NCBI GenBank assembly: GCA_029641185.1
Contig: JAPWGK010000002.1
Location: forward strand, 1,984,001-2,048,000
Length of the DNA stretch: 64,000 nucleotides
Origin: Pseudofabraea citricarpa
Taxonomy: Eukaryota > Ascomycota > Leotiomycetes > Helotiales > Dermateaceae
Direction of reading: 5' to 3'
A model generated the notes under the pieces. That model was given only the letters and a program-made list of their open reading frames with translations, had not been told where the DNA came from and searched no databases. Positions 36,616-48,400 of this stretch are shown here, one piece after another (the stretch's first letter is position 1; every line of letters begins with the position of its first letter). Position numbers and translations under genes: made by a program.

Positions 36616-38217
36616 ATATCTTTTAGATATATAATAATAGTTAATTATATTATATAATAATAATAATAATAGATTTTAATTTTAAGTAAAGCCTTTTAAA
36701 AGTTAAGATTAATTTATAAAATATAAAATTATATTCTAGGATATTATAATATATATTTAATATTTAATCTTATAAGTTATATTTATTTTAGTATTAAACT
36801 AAAAGTTCTTATTATATTATATAAAATATATTAAATAAAATCTTAAGATATTTAAGTCTTAATTTATCTAGGTATTATTAAATAATTCCCTAAAATATAA
36901 TCTTATATTATTCTAAGAGATATAATTATTTATTTTTTTTAGTTTTAAAATAATCTTTTATTATTTATATTATTATACGAAAATTATAATTCTAGCTAGA
37001 TATTTTATTATAATAAAATTTAGATACTTTATCTTAAAGTATTATAAAAAATACTAAATAATAGCTATAATCTAATATTCTTATTTTATTATAATAATTA
37101 AAAAATACTTATATTTTTATATTAAAAATATTATATAATTTACTTATATATTTTCTTTTACTTAATATATTATAAATTTTTATTAGCTTAGTAATTAACT
37201 TATTAACTAATAATACTTTAGATTCTTAAATATATTATTATTATTATAAAAGATTTTATATAAGATTATCTTAAGAGTATAAAGTTATAAGAGATTACCT
37301 TTTAGGCTAAAAACTTAGATTTAAGATACTAGTAAATCTTAGGTAAATATTAGGCTAAAATATATAAGAGTTAAAATATTAGTTTAGATTATATTCTTTT
37401 AGTTATATTATATAAGCTTAGTTTACTTCTAGAAAAATATATATATTTTTAATTAATAATTAAATATATTATTTTAATATTATTATTAGGCTTATTATAA
37501 AAATATTATATAAAATACTTAGTAAAAGTAACTAATATATTAGATCTTTTAGCTTATATATTAAATCGAACTTTCTTTCGTATACTTTTATTTACTTTTT
37601 AATTTTATCTTTAGTTTATATATAAGATTTCTTTTTATTTAAGAGGTTTACTAAAAGTTAAATATAAGATATAAATCCTAATTTAAGTTTAGTAAATACT
37701 TTATATATATATAGATATATACGAACTTTAGATATAATTACCTTTAATATTATATTAAATATTACTAATATTTATTCTTAAAATATATTCTTAAAATTAT
37801 CTTATAATTTATTATCTTTTATCTTTTATTTCTTTTATATATTAATATTTATTATAATATATATATTAATAAATATATTAATATATTTATTTATATTAGT
37901 TATATTAATTTTATTACTTTATTATTTAAGGTTAATAGGATATTTTCTTTTTATTATAAAACTTATTATTACTTATAAGTTTTATAAAAGATCTTTTTTA
38001 GTTAAAATTATAATATTTCGTCTAGAGATAATATCTTTTATTTTATATTAATTAGACTTATAAAATATTCTTTTAGATTAATTAAATAAGCTAAGATTTA
38101 CCTTTAATAATCTTATTAAAAATCTTTATATATTAAGTCCTAAAAAACCTTATTAATCTATAATCTTACTTTATATATAAGGTTATTATATAATAATTAA
38201 GTTAAACTACTAATTAA

Positions 38218-38426
38218 TATTAGTATAATTATCTTATAATTATATATATATATAAATAATATATATATAATTATAAATATATATTAATACTTAGTTAATT
38301 AATTAGTTTATTTATCTATAAATATATTAACTTATATATAATATATTATTTATACGAAGTACTAAGACTTAACTAAATATATATAACTTAAAAGATACGA
38401 ATAAAAAGTATATAATCCTTCTAATA
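38218..38426 (-). repeat. 5' LTR of the inverted copia copy
   Basis: 209 bp in reverse orientation, ending CCTTCTAATA on the + strand. Confidence 0.78.
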
Positions 38427-38794
38427 AATTCGAATATATTTTTCTTAAGTAATTAAATAATATAATATAATAAATAAGTTTTTTCTTTTTAATATATTCT
38501 TAAAAGAATTATTAAGTTTATTTATTAAATAAATAATAATATTTATTATTATTAATAATATTAAGTTTTTTTTATAAATAACTTAGTTTTTTTTTTTATA
38601 ATACTTATAATTTTAAGATAATAAATTTTTTTATAACTTTTATAATATAAATTATAATAAATACTTTTATATTATAAATAATTTTAAGAGTTTTTTTTTT
38701 ATAATTATTATAATTATTTTTAGTTTTATAATAATAAATTATAATTATTATTAGTATTTTTTAATATTATAAGATTAATATAATAATTAATATA

Positions 38795-38938
38795 AGATAA
38801 TTATTTTATTATAAGAATTATAAAAAAAAGATTATTAATATATTAATTATATAAGTAATAAAATTAAAAAGTTAATTTATTTAATTAAATTAATAAAAAT
38901 ATTATTAATTTTTAGAATAATTATATTTTAAAGTATAT
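38795..38938 (+). repeat. Dispersed repeat D, copy 2
   Basis: Direct copy of 6956-7100 with further C-to-T and G-to-A changes. Confidence 0.65.
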
Positions 38939-39546
38939 ATAATAATAAATAATTAAGATTTTTTATTAAAATTAAAATTTTAATTATAAGATTTTATAAT
39001 AATTAATTAAAATAATATAAGCTTATAAGATAATTATATAATATATATTTCTTTTTTTATTATAATTATTATAAATAATTTATTTTAATATTTATTTTAT
39101 TTAATATTTATTTCTTTTTATATTAAAATATTAAAATTTAATATTATATTATATATAATAATTATTTTTAGCTTATTATATATATTAAAAGTATATTTAT
39201 AATTTATTAAATTACTTATAACTTTTATATTTTATTTATAACTTTCTTAATTATAATAATATATTAAGTAATTAATAATAATAATAAGTTTAATTTTATT
39301 ATTTATAAGTATATATTAAATACTAATAATATATAAATTAATTTATTAAAACTTATAATATTATTAATAATTTTAAATAATATTTATAATAATAATCTAA
39401 TAAATATATTAAATAAATATATAATATTATTTAATTATACTTATAAAATTATAAGCTTTTACTAGAATTCTTTTAATTTAAATTCTTATAACTAATATAT
39501 ATTATTTAAATTCTCTTATAATAAATTTTCTTTTTATTATTATAAT

Positions 39547-39695
39547 ATATATTTTAGAATATAATTATTCTAGAAGTTAATAATACTTTTATTAATTTAA
39601 TTAAATAAATTAACTTTTTAATTTTATTATTTATATAATTAATATATTAATAATTTTTTTTATAATTTTTATAATTAAATAATTATTTTATATTA
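39547..39695 (-). repeat. Dispersed repeat D, copy 3 (inverted)
   Basis: Reverse complement of the 6956-7100 block. Confidence 0.62.
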
Positions 39696-40619
39696 ATTAT
39701 TATAAGTTATTATAATAAATTATTATATTAATTTTATAATATTAAAAGATATTAATATTTATATTATAAATAATAAAATCTAATAAATCTAAGTATATAT
39801 TAATCTAATATATTTTTAAAATATCTTATATATATTATATTAAGATATTTTATAATTATTAATTTATCTAAAAATATATTATTTTATTAATAATATAAAA
39901 TACTAAGTTATTATTAATATATATAATATTTATTATTATTATATAATTTAATTTAATATTCTTATAAAAAATAAACTTAAAATATCTTAATAATTTCTTA
40001 TATTTTTAATAATAATAATATTTTATAAGATATTTGAGTATTTTTTTTAATTTTATAGCTTATATATTCTAGTAACTTATATAACTTATTTATTATAAAA
40101 TATCTAAAATATTAATAAAATAATAAAAGTTTATATTTAGGAATTTAATAATATAAGTTTAAAAACTTAAATATTATATAATTAATATTATAATAATAAT
40201 ATTTTTATAAATTAATTAATTAATTATTAAAATTATTAAAATATATTTATATTTAATTTATATTTATAATTAAAAATAAAAAAATTATATTAATATTAAA
40301 ATAATAAAAAATTTATTTATTTTTATTAATATTATTACTTATATTAATTTTATAAATAAGATTAATTTAATTTTAAATTATATATTTATTATTATCTTAG
40401 TAAATATATCTAATATTATTAATAAATTAAAATTTTTAAGAATATAATATTAAATATAACTTTTAATTAATTTTTTTTATAATCCTTATATTAATTATAA
40501 TTTTAATAAATAAAAATATAAAATATCTTAATATATTATTTATATAAAATACTAAGATTTTATTAAATACTTATAACTTAAAAGATAAAAATAAATAAAT
40601 AATTCTTTTAATAATAATA

Positions 40620-40909
<290 letters not shown>

Positions 40910-40943
40910 AATTAAAAGAAAACATATACTAAATCGCTTATAT

Positions 40944-41092
40944 TACGCTCTCTCGTACGGATAAAAGAAAATACGCGCCGAATCCTCGCTTACGCTATGG
41001 TACGCTCTTGCGCGGATAAAAGAAAACACGCGCCGAATCCTCGCTTACGCTACGGTACGCTCTTACGCGGATAAAAGAAAACACGCGCCGAG
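40944..41092 (+). repeat. 55-bp minisatellite, about 2.7 units
   Basis: Units begin TACGCTCT and carry GGATAAAAGAAAACACGCGC. Unit 1 is 40944-41000 (57 bp), unit 2 is 41001-41055 (55 bp), and unit 3 is partial, 41056-41092. The GC level is much higher than in the adjacent island. Confidence 0.88.
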
Positions 41093-41153
41093 TAACCGAA
41101 CCAACTACCGAACCAACTACCGAACTAACTACCGAACCAACTACCGAACCAAC
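41093..41153 (+). repeat. 12-bp tandem repeat, five units
   Basis: Unit TACCGAACCAAC, with one variant unit reading CCGAACTAAC. Confidence 0.88.
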
Positions 41154-41204
41154 TAGAAACTATAGAAAGGAACTAACTAGAAGGCAGGATTCAGGAAATT
41201 TCAG

Positions 41205-41365
41205 CCAACCAGAAGCCAGAACGCTAGCCAATCAGAGGCCAGAACTCCAACCAACTAGAAGCCAGAACGCCGACCAACTAGAAGCCAGAACGCCAACCAA
41301 CCAGAAGCTAGAACGCCGACCAACCAGAACGCACGCTAAAAGGACCAATCAGAGGCCGCCCGACC
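41205..41365 (+). repeat. Degenerate about 23-bp tandem repeat
   Basis: Roughly six units of the type CCAACCAGAAGCCAGAACGC, with variants CCAATCAGAGGCCAG. It retains many CA dinucleotides, so it has escaped RIP. It lies downstream of the HET gene stop codon. Confidence 0.75.
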
Positions 41366-41449
41366 GGTACAAACTTTTCTAGCTTTCTCTCTTATCACGT
41401 GCGTCTTAAACCTCTTCTCATTCGTTCCTCATTCTAAGAGGCATAGATT

Positions 41450-44254
41450 TCAAACTAAAATTACTCTTGAAGCCACTGATTTCATCTTCTCCAGATTATC
41501 CCAATTTCCTGGTCTCTTCGTCCATAATTCTCCATCCAGTATTCCATGCACATAGCTTTCACCCATAAGCTTGAATTCATCTTTCTGGTCCATGGGCCGC
41601 AAGACAAAAGGGACATGACCGCCTATCAGAGAATAAACCACGTCGCCAGGTTGCGTTCCAATAGGTCCAATACCAATATAACCGGTATCTGTAGTGAAAA
41701 ACACACGGCTCCATGAAATCCGATTGATGGCGTCTTGAACTTCAATGGCCATTTTTACACCTTCGTCTACTATAACCTGATCTGTTATCCCATGCATTGG
41801 CTTCGAAACTGTAAGATTTGATGCCACGGGTGCTGCGTGACGTACGAGATACATTCTCAAAGTATGTGCTCCAACAAATGATAAAAGAACAATTGCACTA
41901 CCCGGGAGAACAAAAACACTATACGAAGTTTCCAGGCCCTCAAGGAATGACTGGCATTTGGTGGTAATGCTGTTGAGAAGCTTTGCTTCGTATGGAATCC
42001 AGATTGTGATCCACAAAGTCCAGATTACAATCTTGTATTCTGTGAGTTTTTGATAAATGAATTGCTTTATTCGTCTCTCTTTTCCTAAACGTGTACCAAA
42101 GAATTCTTCATACACTCTATAGCACTGGTCAGGGTTAGAGAGGGCCCTGTAATCAAATGTGGTCCAGCGTTTATTTGAGTCTGGAGGACCCCAGATTGTC
42201 CGCTGGGTCCGCCAGATTCTCACCAACTCTGAGATAGCCAGAAACGTCAATGGCAGTGGACGAAGATTTTCCTTCCATATTTCACGGCGTTTATACCAAT
42301 ATTGCCAGTCGAAGTGCCGGGGGAAGTTTATCTTCTTCTGAATTTGGGGCAGTCTTTTTGAGATCGGTAATAGATCAGCTGAGCAGGTCCTTAAAACAGC
42401 AATGGGCATAGCCTCGCCAGTTTTTTGGTATATGTTTTCTAGAACTGGTTTGTCTTTTGAGTTTCCCATCAGAGCAGGAAGATCAAACCAGCTTTTCCAA
42501 TCAAATTTCCCTTTTGTGGCTTCTTCCGTTACAGGATCGCTGGGCCTTTCGTCTGGATGCCTTATAAATGGATCAGAGTGAAATTTGTCCATCGTAAAAA
42601 CCTTGTTAATTCTGTCAACACGAAGGCCAAATAGCCCCAACTTGGTTGGATCTTTGACGTCGAAAAGGATCTCGCCCGTGACATTATAAGATTGAGAAAG
42701 ATTTAGCAAGTATCTGGGCCACCGGTCATTATACTGTAGTGCAATCGGTTGCGGAAATCTAGTTCGTGCTAATACGAATGGTCGTGTTCGGATATGGTTA
42801 TTATCCACGATATACTCGACACAGTCTTGGTGTCGTAAATCAGGAACCCACGATGGCAAGTTTGGTATCGGTCGGATTCTTCGGCGGAGTGCTTTACGCT
42901 TAAGTAAATAATCCTTTTGGGGTCGTTTCACAAGAGACAAAACCCCGAGGTCGCCGTCTTCAATAATCATCTCTCGTGTATAGCGAGTGTAGACCTCCTG
43001 AACTGGAAGGCTATAGTCCACTTTGAATGCTGATTTGTTCCTAGTGGGCTGAGTAGCCATGCCGAGCAGTGCATAAAGTCTGTCGTGTAAATTCGTAGCC
43101 TCGCGAAGTCTGGTCCGCTGCAAAAGCCGTGACAAGCGGAAACGTTCGTCTCCTCCCGAATCGCCTCTTTTGGCTTTTTCCCAACTCAACTTTGAAATAT
43201 CGTAGGCAGCACGAATGTTGCTATTTTCCTCGAAGACGAATTCTCTTTGTCCAGCATTGATAATAGTGGCACATGCGTGCCGAAATGTAGTCCAAGAGAC
43301 CGAGTGTCTCCCGCATACAACGTCTGCATCTCGAGCCAAGCATATTTCTTGTAGTGTCCATACCCGGGTAAACCAAGCTCTTCTTATCAGGGCTTCAAAG
43401 TATTGTTGTTCGTACTCATATTCACCTGAAGCTTCGAGCGTCGCTAAAAGAGCAGGCGGATATGCTCCTTCCGTTCCTCGGTGAATATCCGACCATCTTT
43501 TGACTACTCTCATTGCTGCTTCTGTGTGAATATCCTCCTCGCCGAGCCAAATAATTACCCTTCTCGCCTTCGGATAGATATTTTTCATCAACAACAATTG
43601 CTGTTGCTTATCTTCCAAGTCTGACTGGTGTATGCAAAGAGAGTCTATCCACAGAACACGTGGTTTTGTTGGAAAACGTAGACGTGCGAGTGCCAGGTAC
43701 AAATTTGTGGTGACTCCAATGACACGCCCATTGAGAGTGATGGGCCGTAGCTTTTTTGGACCATTTGTCGGAAAGACTGGTAAACTGTATCCCAAGCTCT
43801 TCTCGGCATAAGGATCCATACAGACATAGGAAAGTGCTTCGTAGACCACATCGTTATCCAGGTGGGTTTCATTCACTGATAGATGAATGTCCCCTTGTAA
43901 ACCAGGGTGGAGAGTCACAAGACGGAAGGCCCTATTATCTGATAACCGCTTGTAGATTTCACCCTTGTAGTCGCCCTGCTTGCTTGGTATTGTCGTATCT
44001 GGTTCGAAAGCGACATTTGCCAGATCTTCTTTGTCGTCACCCGGGTTATGGAGCCTGGTTGAAGTATGAAATGCATGGCAAGTGGGGTTTCTTGGAAGGT
44101 GTGTATCCTTCGGACAAGCTCGAAATTTAGTAGCACTGTGTAGAGGGTGAGTCGTGCGGACAATTCTAGAAGATCTTCCTTTGAGGCTACATTGAAGATA
44201 TCGTTGGGCTGCCATGCCAGAATAATCTTGTAGCTCAAGTAATAAGAGGTTCAC
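41450..44254 (-). CDS. HET-domain (heterokaryon incompatibility) protein
   Basis: Single-exon 934-aa protein. The HET domain lies at about residues 137-325: VYEALSYV (137-144), the segment ITLNGRVIGVTTNLYLAL (172-189), LWIDSLCIHQ (201-210), VIIWLGEED (233-241) and RRAWFTRVWTLQEI (291-304). These are the hallmark blocks of fungal HET proteins, which trigger cell death or growth arrest after fusion with a genetically different strain. The usual Trp after ALSYV is Cys here (ALSYVCMD). A later motif, LHDRLYALLGMA (389-400), is also typical. A hydrophobic segment near residues 785-810 may span a membrane, and the tail has the common PGDVVYSLIGGHVPFVLRP block. The N-terminal 70 residues are basic, poor in acidic residues and contain FHTSTRL, like a mitochondrial presequence. 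An alternative start is Met14. It is the first gene right of the RIP island. Confidence 0.9.
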   Translation of the reverse strand: MNLLLLELQDYSGMAAQRYLQCSLKGRSSRIVRTTHPLHSATKFRACPKDTHLPRNPTCHAFHTSTRLHNPGDDKEDLANVAFEPDTTIPSKQGDYKGEIYKRLSDNRAFRLVTLHPGLQGDIHLSVNETHLDNDVVYEALSYVCMDPYAEKSLGYSLPVFPTNGPKKLRPITLNGRVIGVTTNLYLALARLRFPTKPRVLWIDSLCIHQSDLEDKQQQLLLMKNIYPKARRVIIWLGEEDIHTEAAMRVVKRWSDIHRGTEGAYPPALLATLEASGEYEYEQQYFEALIRRAWFTRVWTLQEICLARDADVVCGRHSVSWTTFRHACATIINAGQREFVFEENSNIRAAYDISKLSWEKAKRGDSGGDERFRLSRLLQRTRLREATNLHDRLYALLGMATQPTRNKSAFKVDYSLPVQEVYTRYTREMIIEDGDLGVLSLVKRPQKDYLLKRKALRRRIRPIPNLPSWVPDLRHQDCVEYIVDNNHIRTRPFVLARTRFPQPIALQYNDRWPRYLLNLSQSYNVTGEILFDVKDPTKLGLFGLRVDRINKVFTMDKFHSDPFIRHPDERPSDPVTEEATKGKFDWKSWFDLPALMGNSKDKPVLENIYQKTGEAMPIAVLRTCSADLLPISKRLPQIQKKINFPRHFDWQYWYKRREIWKENLRPLPLTFLAISELVRIWRTQRTIWGPPDSNKRWTTFDYRALSNPDQCYRVYEEFFGTRLGKERRIKQFIYQKLTEYKIVIWTLWITIWIPYEAKLLNSITTKCQSFLEGLETSYSVFVLPGSAIVLLSFVGAHTLRMYLVRHAAPVASNLTVSKPMHGITDQVIVDEGVKMAIEVQDAINRISWSRVFFTTDTGYIGIGPIGTQPGDVVYSLIGGHVPFVLRPMDQKDEFKLMGESYVHGILDGELWTKRPGNWDNLEKMKSVASRVILV

Positions 44255-45410
44255 GACTGCTCATTAGCGAGACAACATCACCAACCAGGCATGAAAACTC
44301 AAAGCAATTTTTTGGACTTCGTTAGAAAGCTAGAGACTGGAATTGGAAATCATCGAAGAATTTATGGGGAGGGGGAATTGGCTAGACAAGGCGGCTCTGA
44401 ATTGGTTGCCTGTCAGCAACAGCAGGGGTCCTCTGTTTGGATTCTCGCATGGTGGCGGTCGGCAAGATGGCATCATATTTGGGGGTTTGGGGGCCAACGA
44501 CATGTTAAACGACAAATTACTGATGTCTACTTTGAAGCCACCAGCAGGCGGAGTAAGCATAGATCTAAACCCAATCAGGGAGCTAGCTATTGAGAGGACA
44601 CTCACACTTTACTAAAAATAAACATGAAATTTCTTGTAGCCCTCTCTACCTATGTATGATGCTTGGAACCGAGAATGGCCCACATTTATTTCTGAAATCG
44701 CTCATAATATGGTTTACATTGACAATTAAATATTCAAAGGAAAGATCTGGTATTTACTCGATGTAATTCATTCGAAATACATTTACCTTTTCCCTCTATG
44801 ATGTAAGGCTTTGCCGTTTGATTTTGGTGTGTTGAGACTCCTGCATGAATCATTAATTGAACATAAAACGATTAATTAGCTAAGGAATACAGAAACAAAG
44901 ACGATTTTCGTAAAAAAGTCGATTGGAAGCTAGAGGCAATTAGACAATTTGTTCCAGCTTCTGAAAAGAGCATTTAGAACTAGAGTAAAACCTGCTCCTG
45001 TCATTCTGTATCTTGACTTCTTATGTATCTTGAAGATACAGCAGCTTGGAGCCAATATTGCTTGCTAACTATTTCTAGATACCTACTTTAAAACTTCTTC
45101 TACATCCAATTCGTTTTAATCCTTTTCCGAGTGACGCTGTTCATTATACCACTGTCACTGCTAACTACACCCCACTTACCATATTCATCTTCCCCAAGAT
45201 CCTGGTGTAGATCCCGCAAATCAACCGGCCACACCGAACTCTTGGTCAATTCTTATCTGGACATACCCACACCGCGTATTCTTCATTCTCCTCACCCCAC
45301 AAAGTAAGGTTATACCCTCGCTCCGTTGCTAGACTAGACTTCCAGTCATCCAGCTATCTATTCCAAGTCTTTATATATCCGGAATTTATCTCAGTTGCCT
45401 TGTCCGTCTC
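44255..45410. other. Divergent intergenic region between HET and ABC transporter genes
   Basis: About 1.15 kb holding both promoters. Overlapping open stretches of about 90-100 codons on both strands at 44291-44615 have no family signature, and both cannot be real; they are not called. TATATATCC near 45374 lies close before the transporter ATG. Confidence 0.6.
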
Positions 45411-48400
45411 ATGTCTCTTCAGTGGTGTGGAGAGGATATTGAGGGCTCATTCGGGCCAACCGTCACAAGATGTCGAGGGGGTTTTGACTTCACAGTATTC
45501 TTTGAACATGTCTTTCTATCGATTATACCCTCTACTATTCTTTTGGTCTTGTTGCCTTTTCGCATTTACAGGCTTTATGGGGCATCGCCTAAAGCCCGTG
45601 CTGGTTGGCTACTTCCTACCAAGCTTGTGAGTGGTGCTCTCAACTTTCAACAATGCATTCCTGTACTTATAAGCTTCTTCTTCGAGTAGGTTATTGCAAT
45701 AACATATACCGCCTTTCAACTTTACCTCCTGGTCCACTGGTCCACATCGGCTCCTTTCAATGTGCGCTCCAGTACCGCAACCGCGACGCTCTCTGTAATC
45801 GGAGCCCTGGCAATTCTAGTACTATCCCCGCTGGAACACCTTCGCTCTCTCAGACCTTCTACAATCTTACAGATATACCTGCTTCTCACATTACTTTTTG
45901 ACATAGCAATATGCAGGACGTTATGGCTAATTGGAGCAGACATCCTAATTGAGCGGCTGTTTACTATTGCCACCTCACTGAAATTCGTGCTATTTTGTCT
46001 TGAGGTCGTTGAAAAGCGTCGCTGGTTGAACCCGGAGTATAAGCATCTGAAGTCGGAGACCATAGGCGGCTTCATTAACCTAAGCGTCTTCTGGTGGCTA
46101 AACAGCCTTTTCTTAACCGGCTTCAAAAAAATGCTGGTATTGGCCGATATTGAAGGAATCGAAGAGGCTCACCGTGCACAGGAACTAGAGCGCAACATTA
46201 AGGAAAATTGGGCTAAGGCATCCCGTAAAACACCACATGCTCTACTTTACACACTGGCTTGGACTCTACGGTGGTCCTTGGCAGCTAGTGTATTCCCGCG
46301 ATTATGCTCAATTGGTTTCAAGTTCTCGCAGCCATTCTTGATCGGTAGCTTGATTGACTATCTCGACTCCCCGCCTCGGGGTGATAGTATGGGTAATGGC
46401 CTCATCGGGGCGTATGCCTTAGCATACTCTGGTGTTGCTATTTCTACCGGATATTACTGGTACAAGGCTTACCGTACAATCACTATGGTAAGAGGTAGTC
46501 TTATATCCATGGTGTACTCACGCACGTTGGAACTAGCATTGAGTACTGAGCATGTCTCTGCTCCGAGCGCTTTAATGAGTACTGATGTGGAGAGAATTTG
46601 TACCTGCCTTGTAAATTTGCACGAATTATGGGCCAATCTGATTGAGGTTGGAATTGCCGTATATATTCTAGAGAGGCAAATTGGCGTAGCTTGTATCTCT
46701 CCAGCGCTACTAGCTCTTGGTGAGTTTGAGAGCAGAAATTCTTTCTTCGATCGGCTAACTTTTTAGCCTGTGGTCTCGGCACACTACTCCTGACTTCACG
46801 CATCGGGAAGAGACAGGATGCATGGCTCAAGGCAGTACAAAGAAGACTCAGAGCGACAGAATCAACTCTTAGTTCAATTAAAGGCATCAAGATGATGGGT
46901 TTGACTGAGGTGCTTACAAAGGTCATTCAGAACATGCGGGTCCAGGAGCTCTCATTAGCGATGAACTATCGGAAGCTTCAGATCACCAGCATTATTATTT
47001 GTAAGTTATTTGAGTGTGCAGTATATGAAGTCTTCTAACCCTAGTCATTTTAAGCCCTTGTCATAAATATTACTGGTCCAGCTGTTACGTTCACCACCTT
47101 CACCATCATTTCTGCAATCAAAGGAAACGGAACTCTCTTGGCCGCCCCGGCCTTCACTTCAATCACGGTTTTATCGCTCATCGGAACCCCTCTCATAACT
47201 TTATTTCAAGCTCTCCCCTTAATTAGATCCGCAATTGGTTCTATGGCTCGTATTCAAGAATTTCTTAATCAGCCCGGTCGTGAAGATTCTCGCTACTGGG
47301 ATACCATCTCGTTGAGTAAACGTGCCGAAACGCCGGTCCAAGTCAAACAAAACGATGCTGAAGTCCCGATGGTCTTATTGGAAAGCCCAGAGTTCTTGGG
47401 CAAAAACAAAAACCCTAAGAAACTGATCACTATCTCAGAGGCTAGTATAGGATGGGCCGATGCTGATAAAATTGTTTTGCAAAATATCAGCCTCACAATA
47501 AAATGTGACTCTATGACGATGGTTGTTGGCCCTGTTGGATGTGGGAAGTCAACCCTTGTCAAGGCAATGCTAGGAGAAACGAAGATTAGCAAAGGCTTTA
47601 TCGATGTTTCTTGTAGAGATATAGCATTCTGCGACCAGTCCCCTTGGTTGACTTATGGTACAGTCCGTGAGAATATCACAGGCATGGCCGATTCTCCTTT
47701 CGACGAAGCCTGGTATGCAACAGTTCTTCATGCCTGTGCACTTGAGAAGGATCTAGAACAGCTTCCAGATGGCGACCAGTCCATGATTGGAAGCAGAGGG
47801 ATAGCGATCAGTGGTGGCCAGCGACAGCGACTGGTAAGCTAATCACTCAGAATTGTCAAAACACCTGCTTAAAATCTGTAGTCGATTGCTAGAGCTCTAT
47901 ACTCGAGGAAGAAGCTAGCAATTTTTGACGACGTACTCTCTGGCTTGGATAGCACCACTGAGGAGCAGGTCTTTACTCGTGTATTTGGCCCCGAAGGACT
48001 TCTTCGACAGCATAGTATTACCGCTATATTAATCACACATAGAGGTCAGCATGACCTATATGATACTAGAGGACGTAAGAAAGCTAATTACCATAGTTCA
48101 CCGGTTGCCATTCAGTTCCCAGATCATCGCGATCGATGAGTTTGGAAGAATAGCACAACAGGGAGATTTCAAAAGTCTTAGTATCATTGATGGATACGTT
48201 CGGAGCTTGGTAATTAGAGTAGGCACAGGAGCCACGCAATCAGAAGAAGAAATCAAGGAAGAGCAGAATCCCATTCGACGGGTAACCGCAAAGCCAAATC
48301 TGGACAGAGTCGATGATATTACAAGACAGACTGGAGATTTCTCACTGTATAGGTATTATCTTAGATTTGCAGGTTTCGGTACTGTGTACTTAGCTTTCGG

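Noticed and set aside
40944..41365. CRISPR-like array
   Set aside because: Units are directly adjacent minisatellites without unique spacers, in a eukaryotic genome.
44291..44615. Overlapping 90-100-codon frames on both strands
   Set aside because: No homology or splice support; mutually exclusive and in a promoter region.
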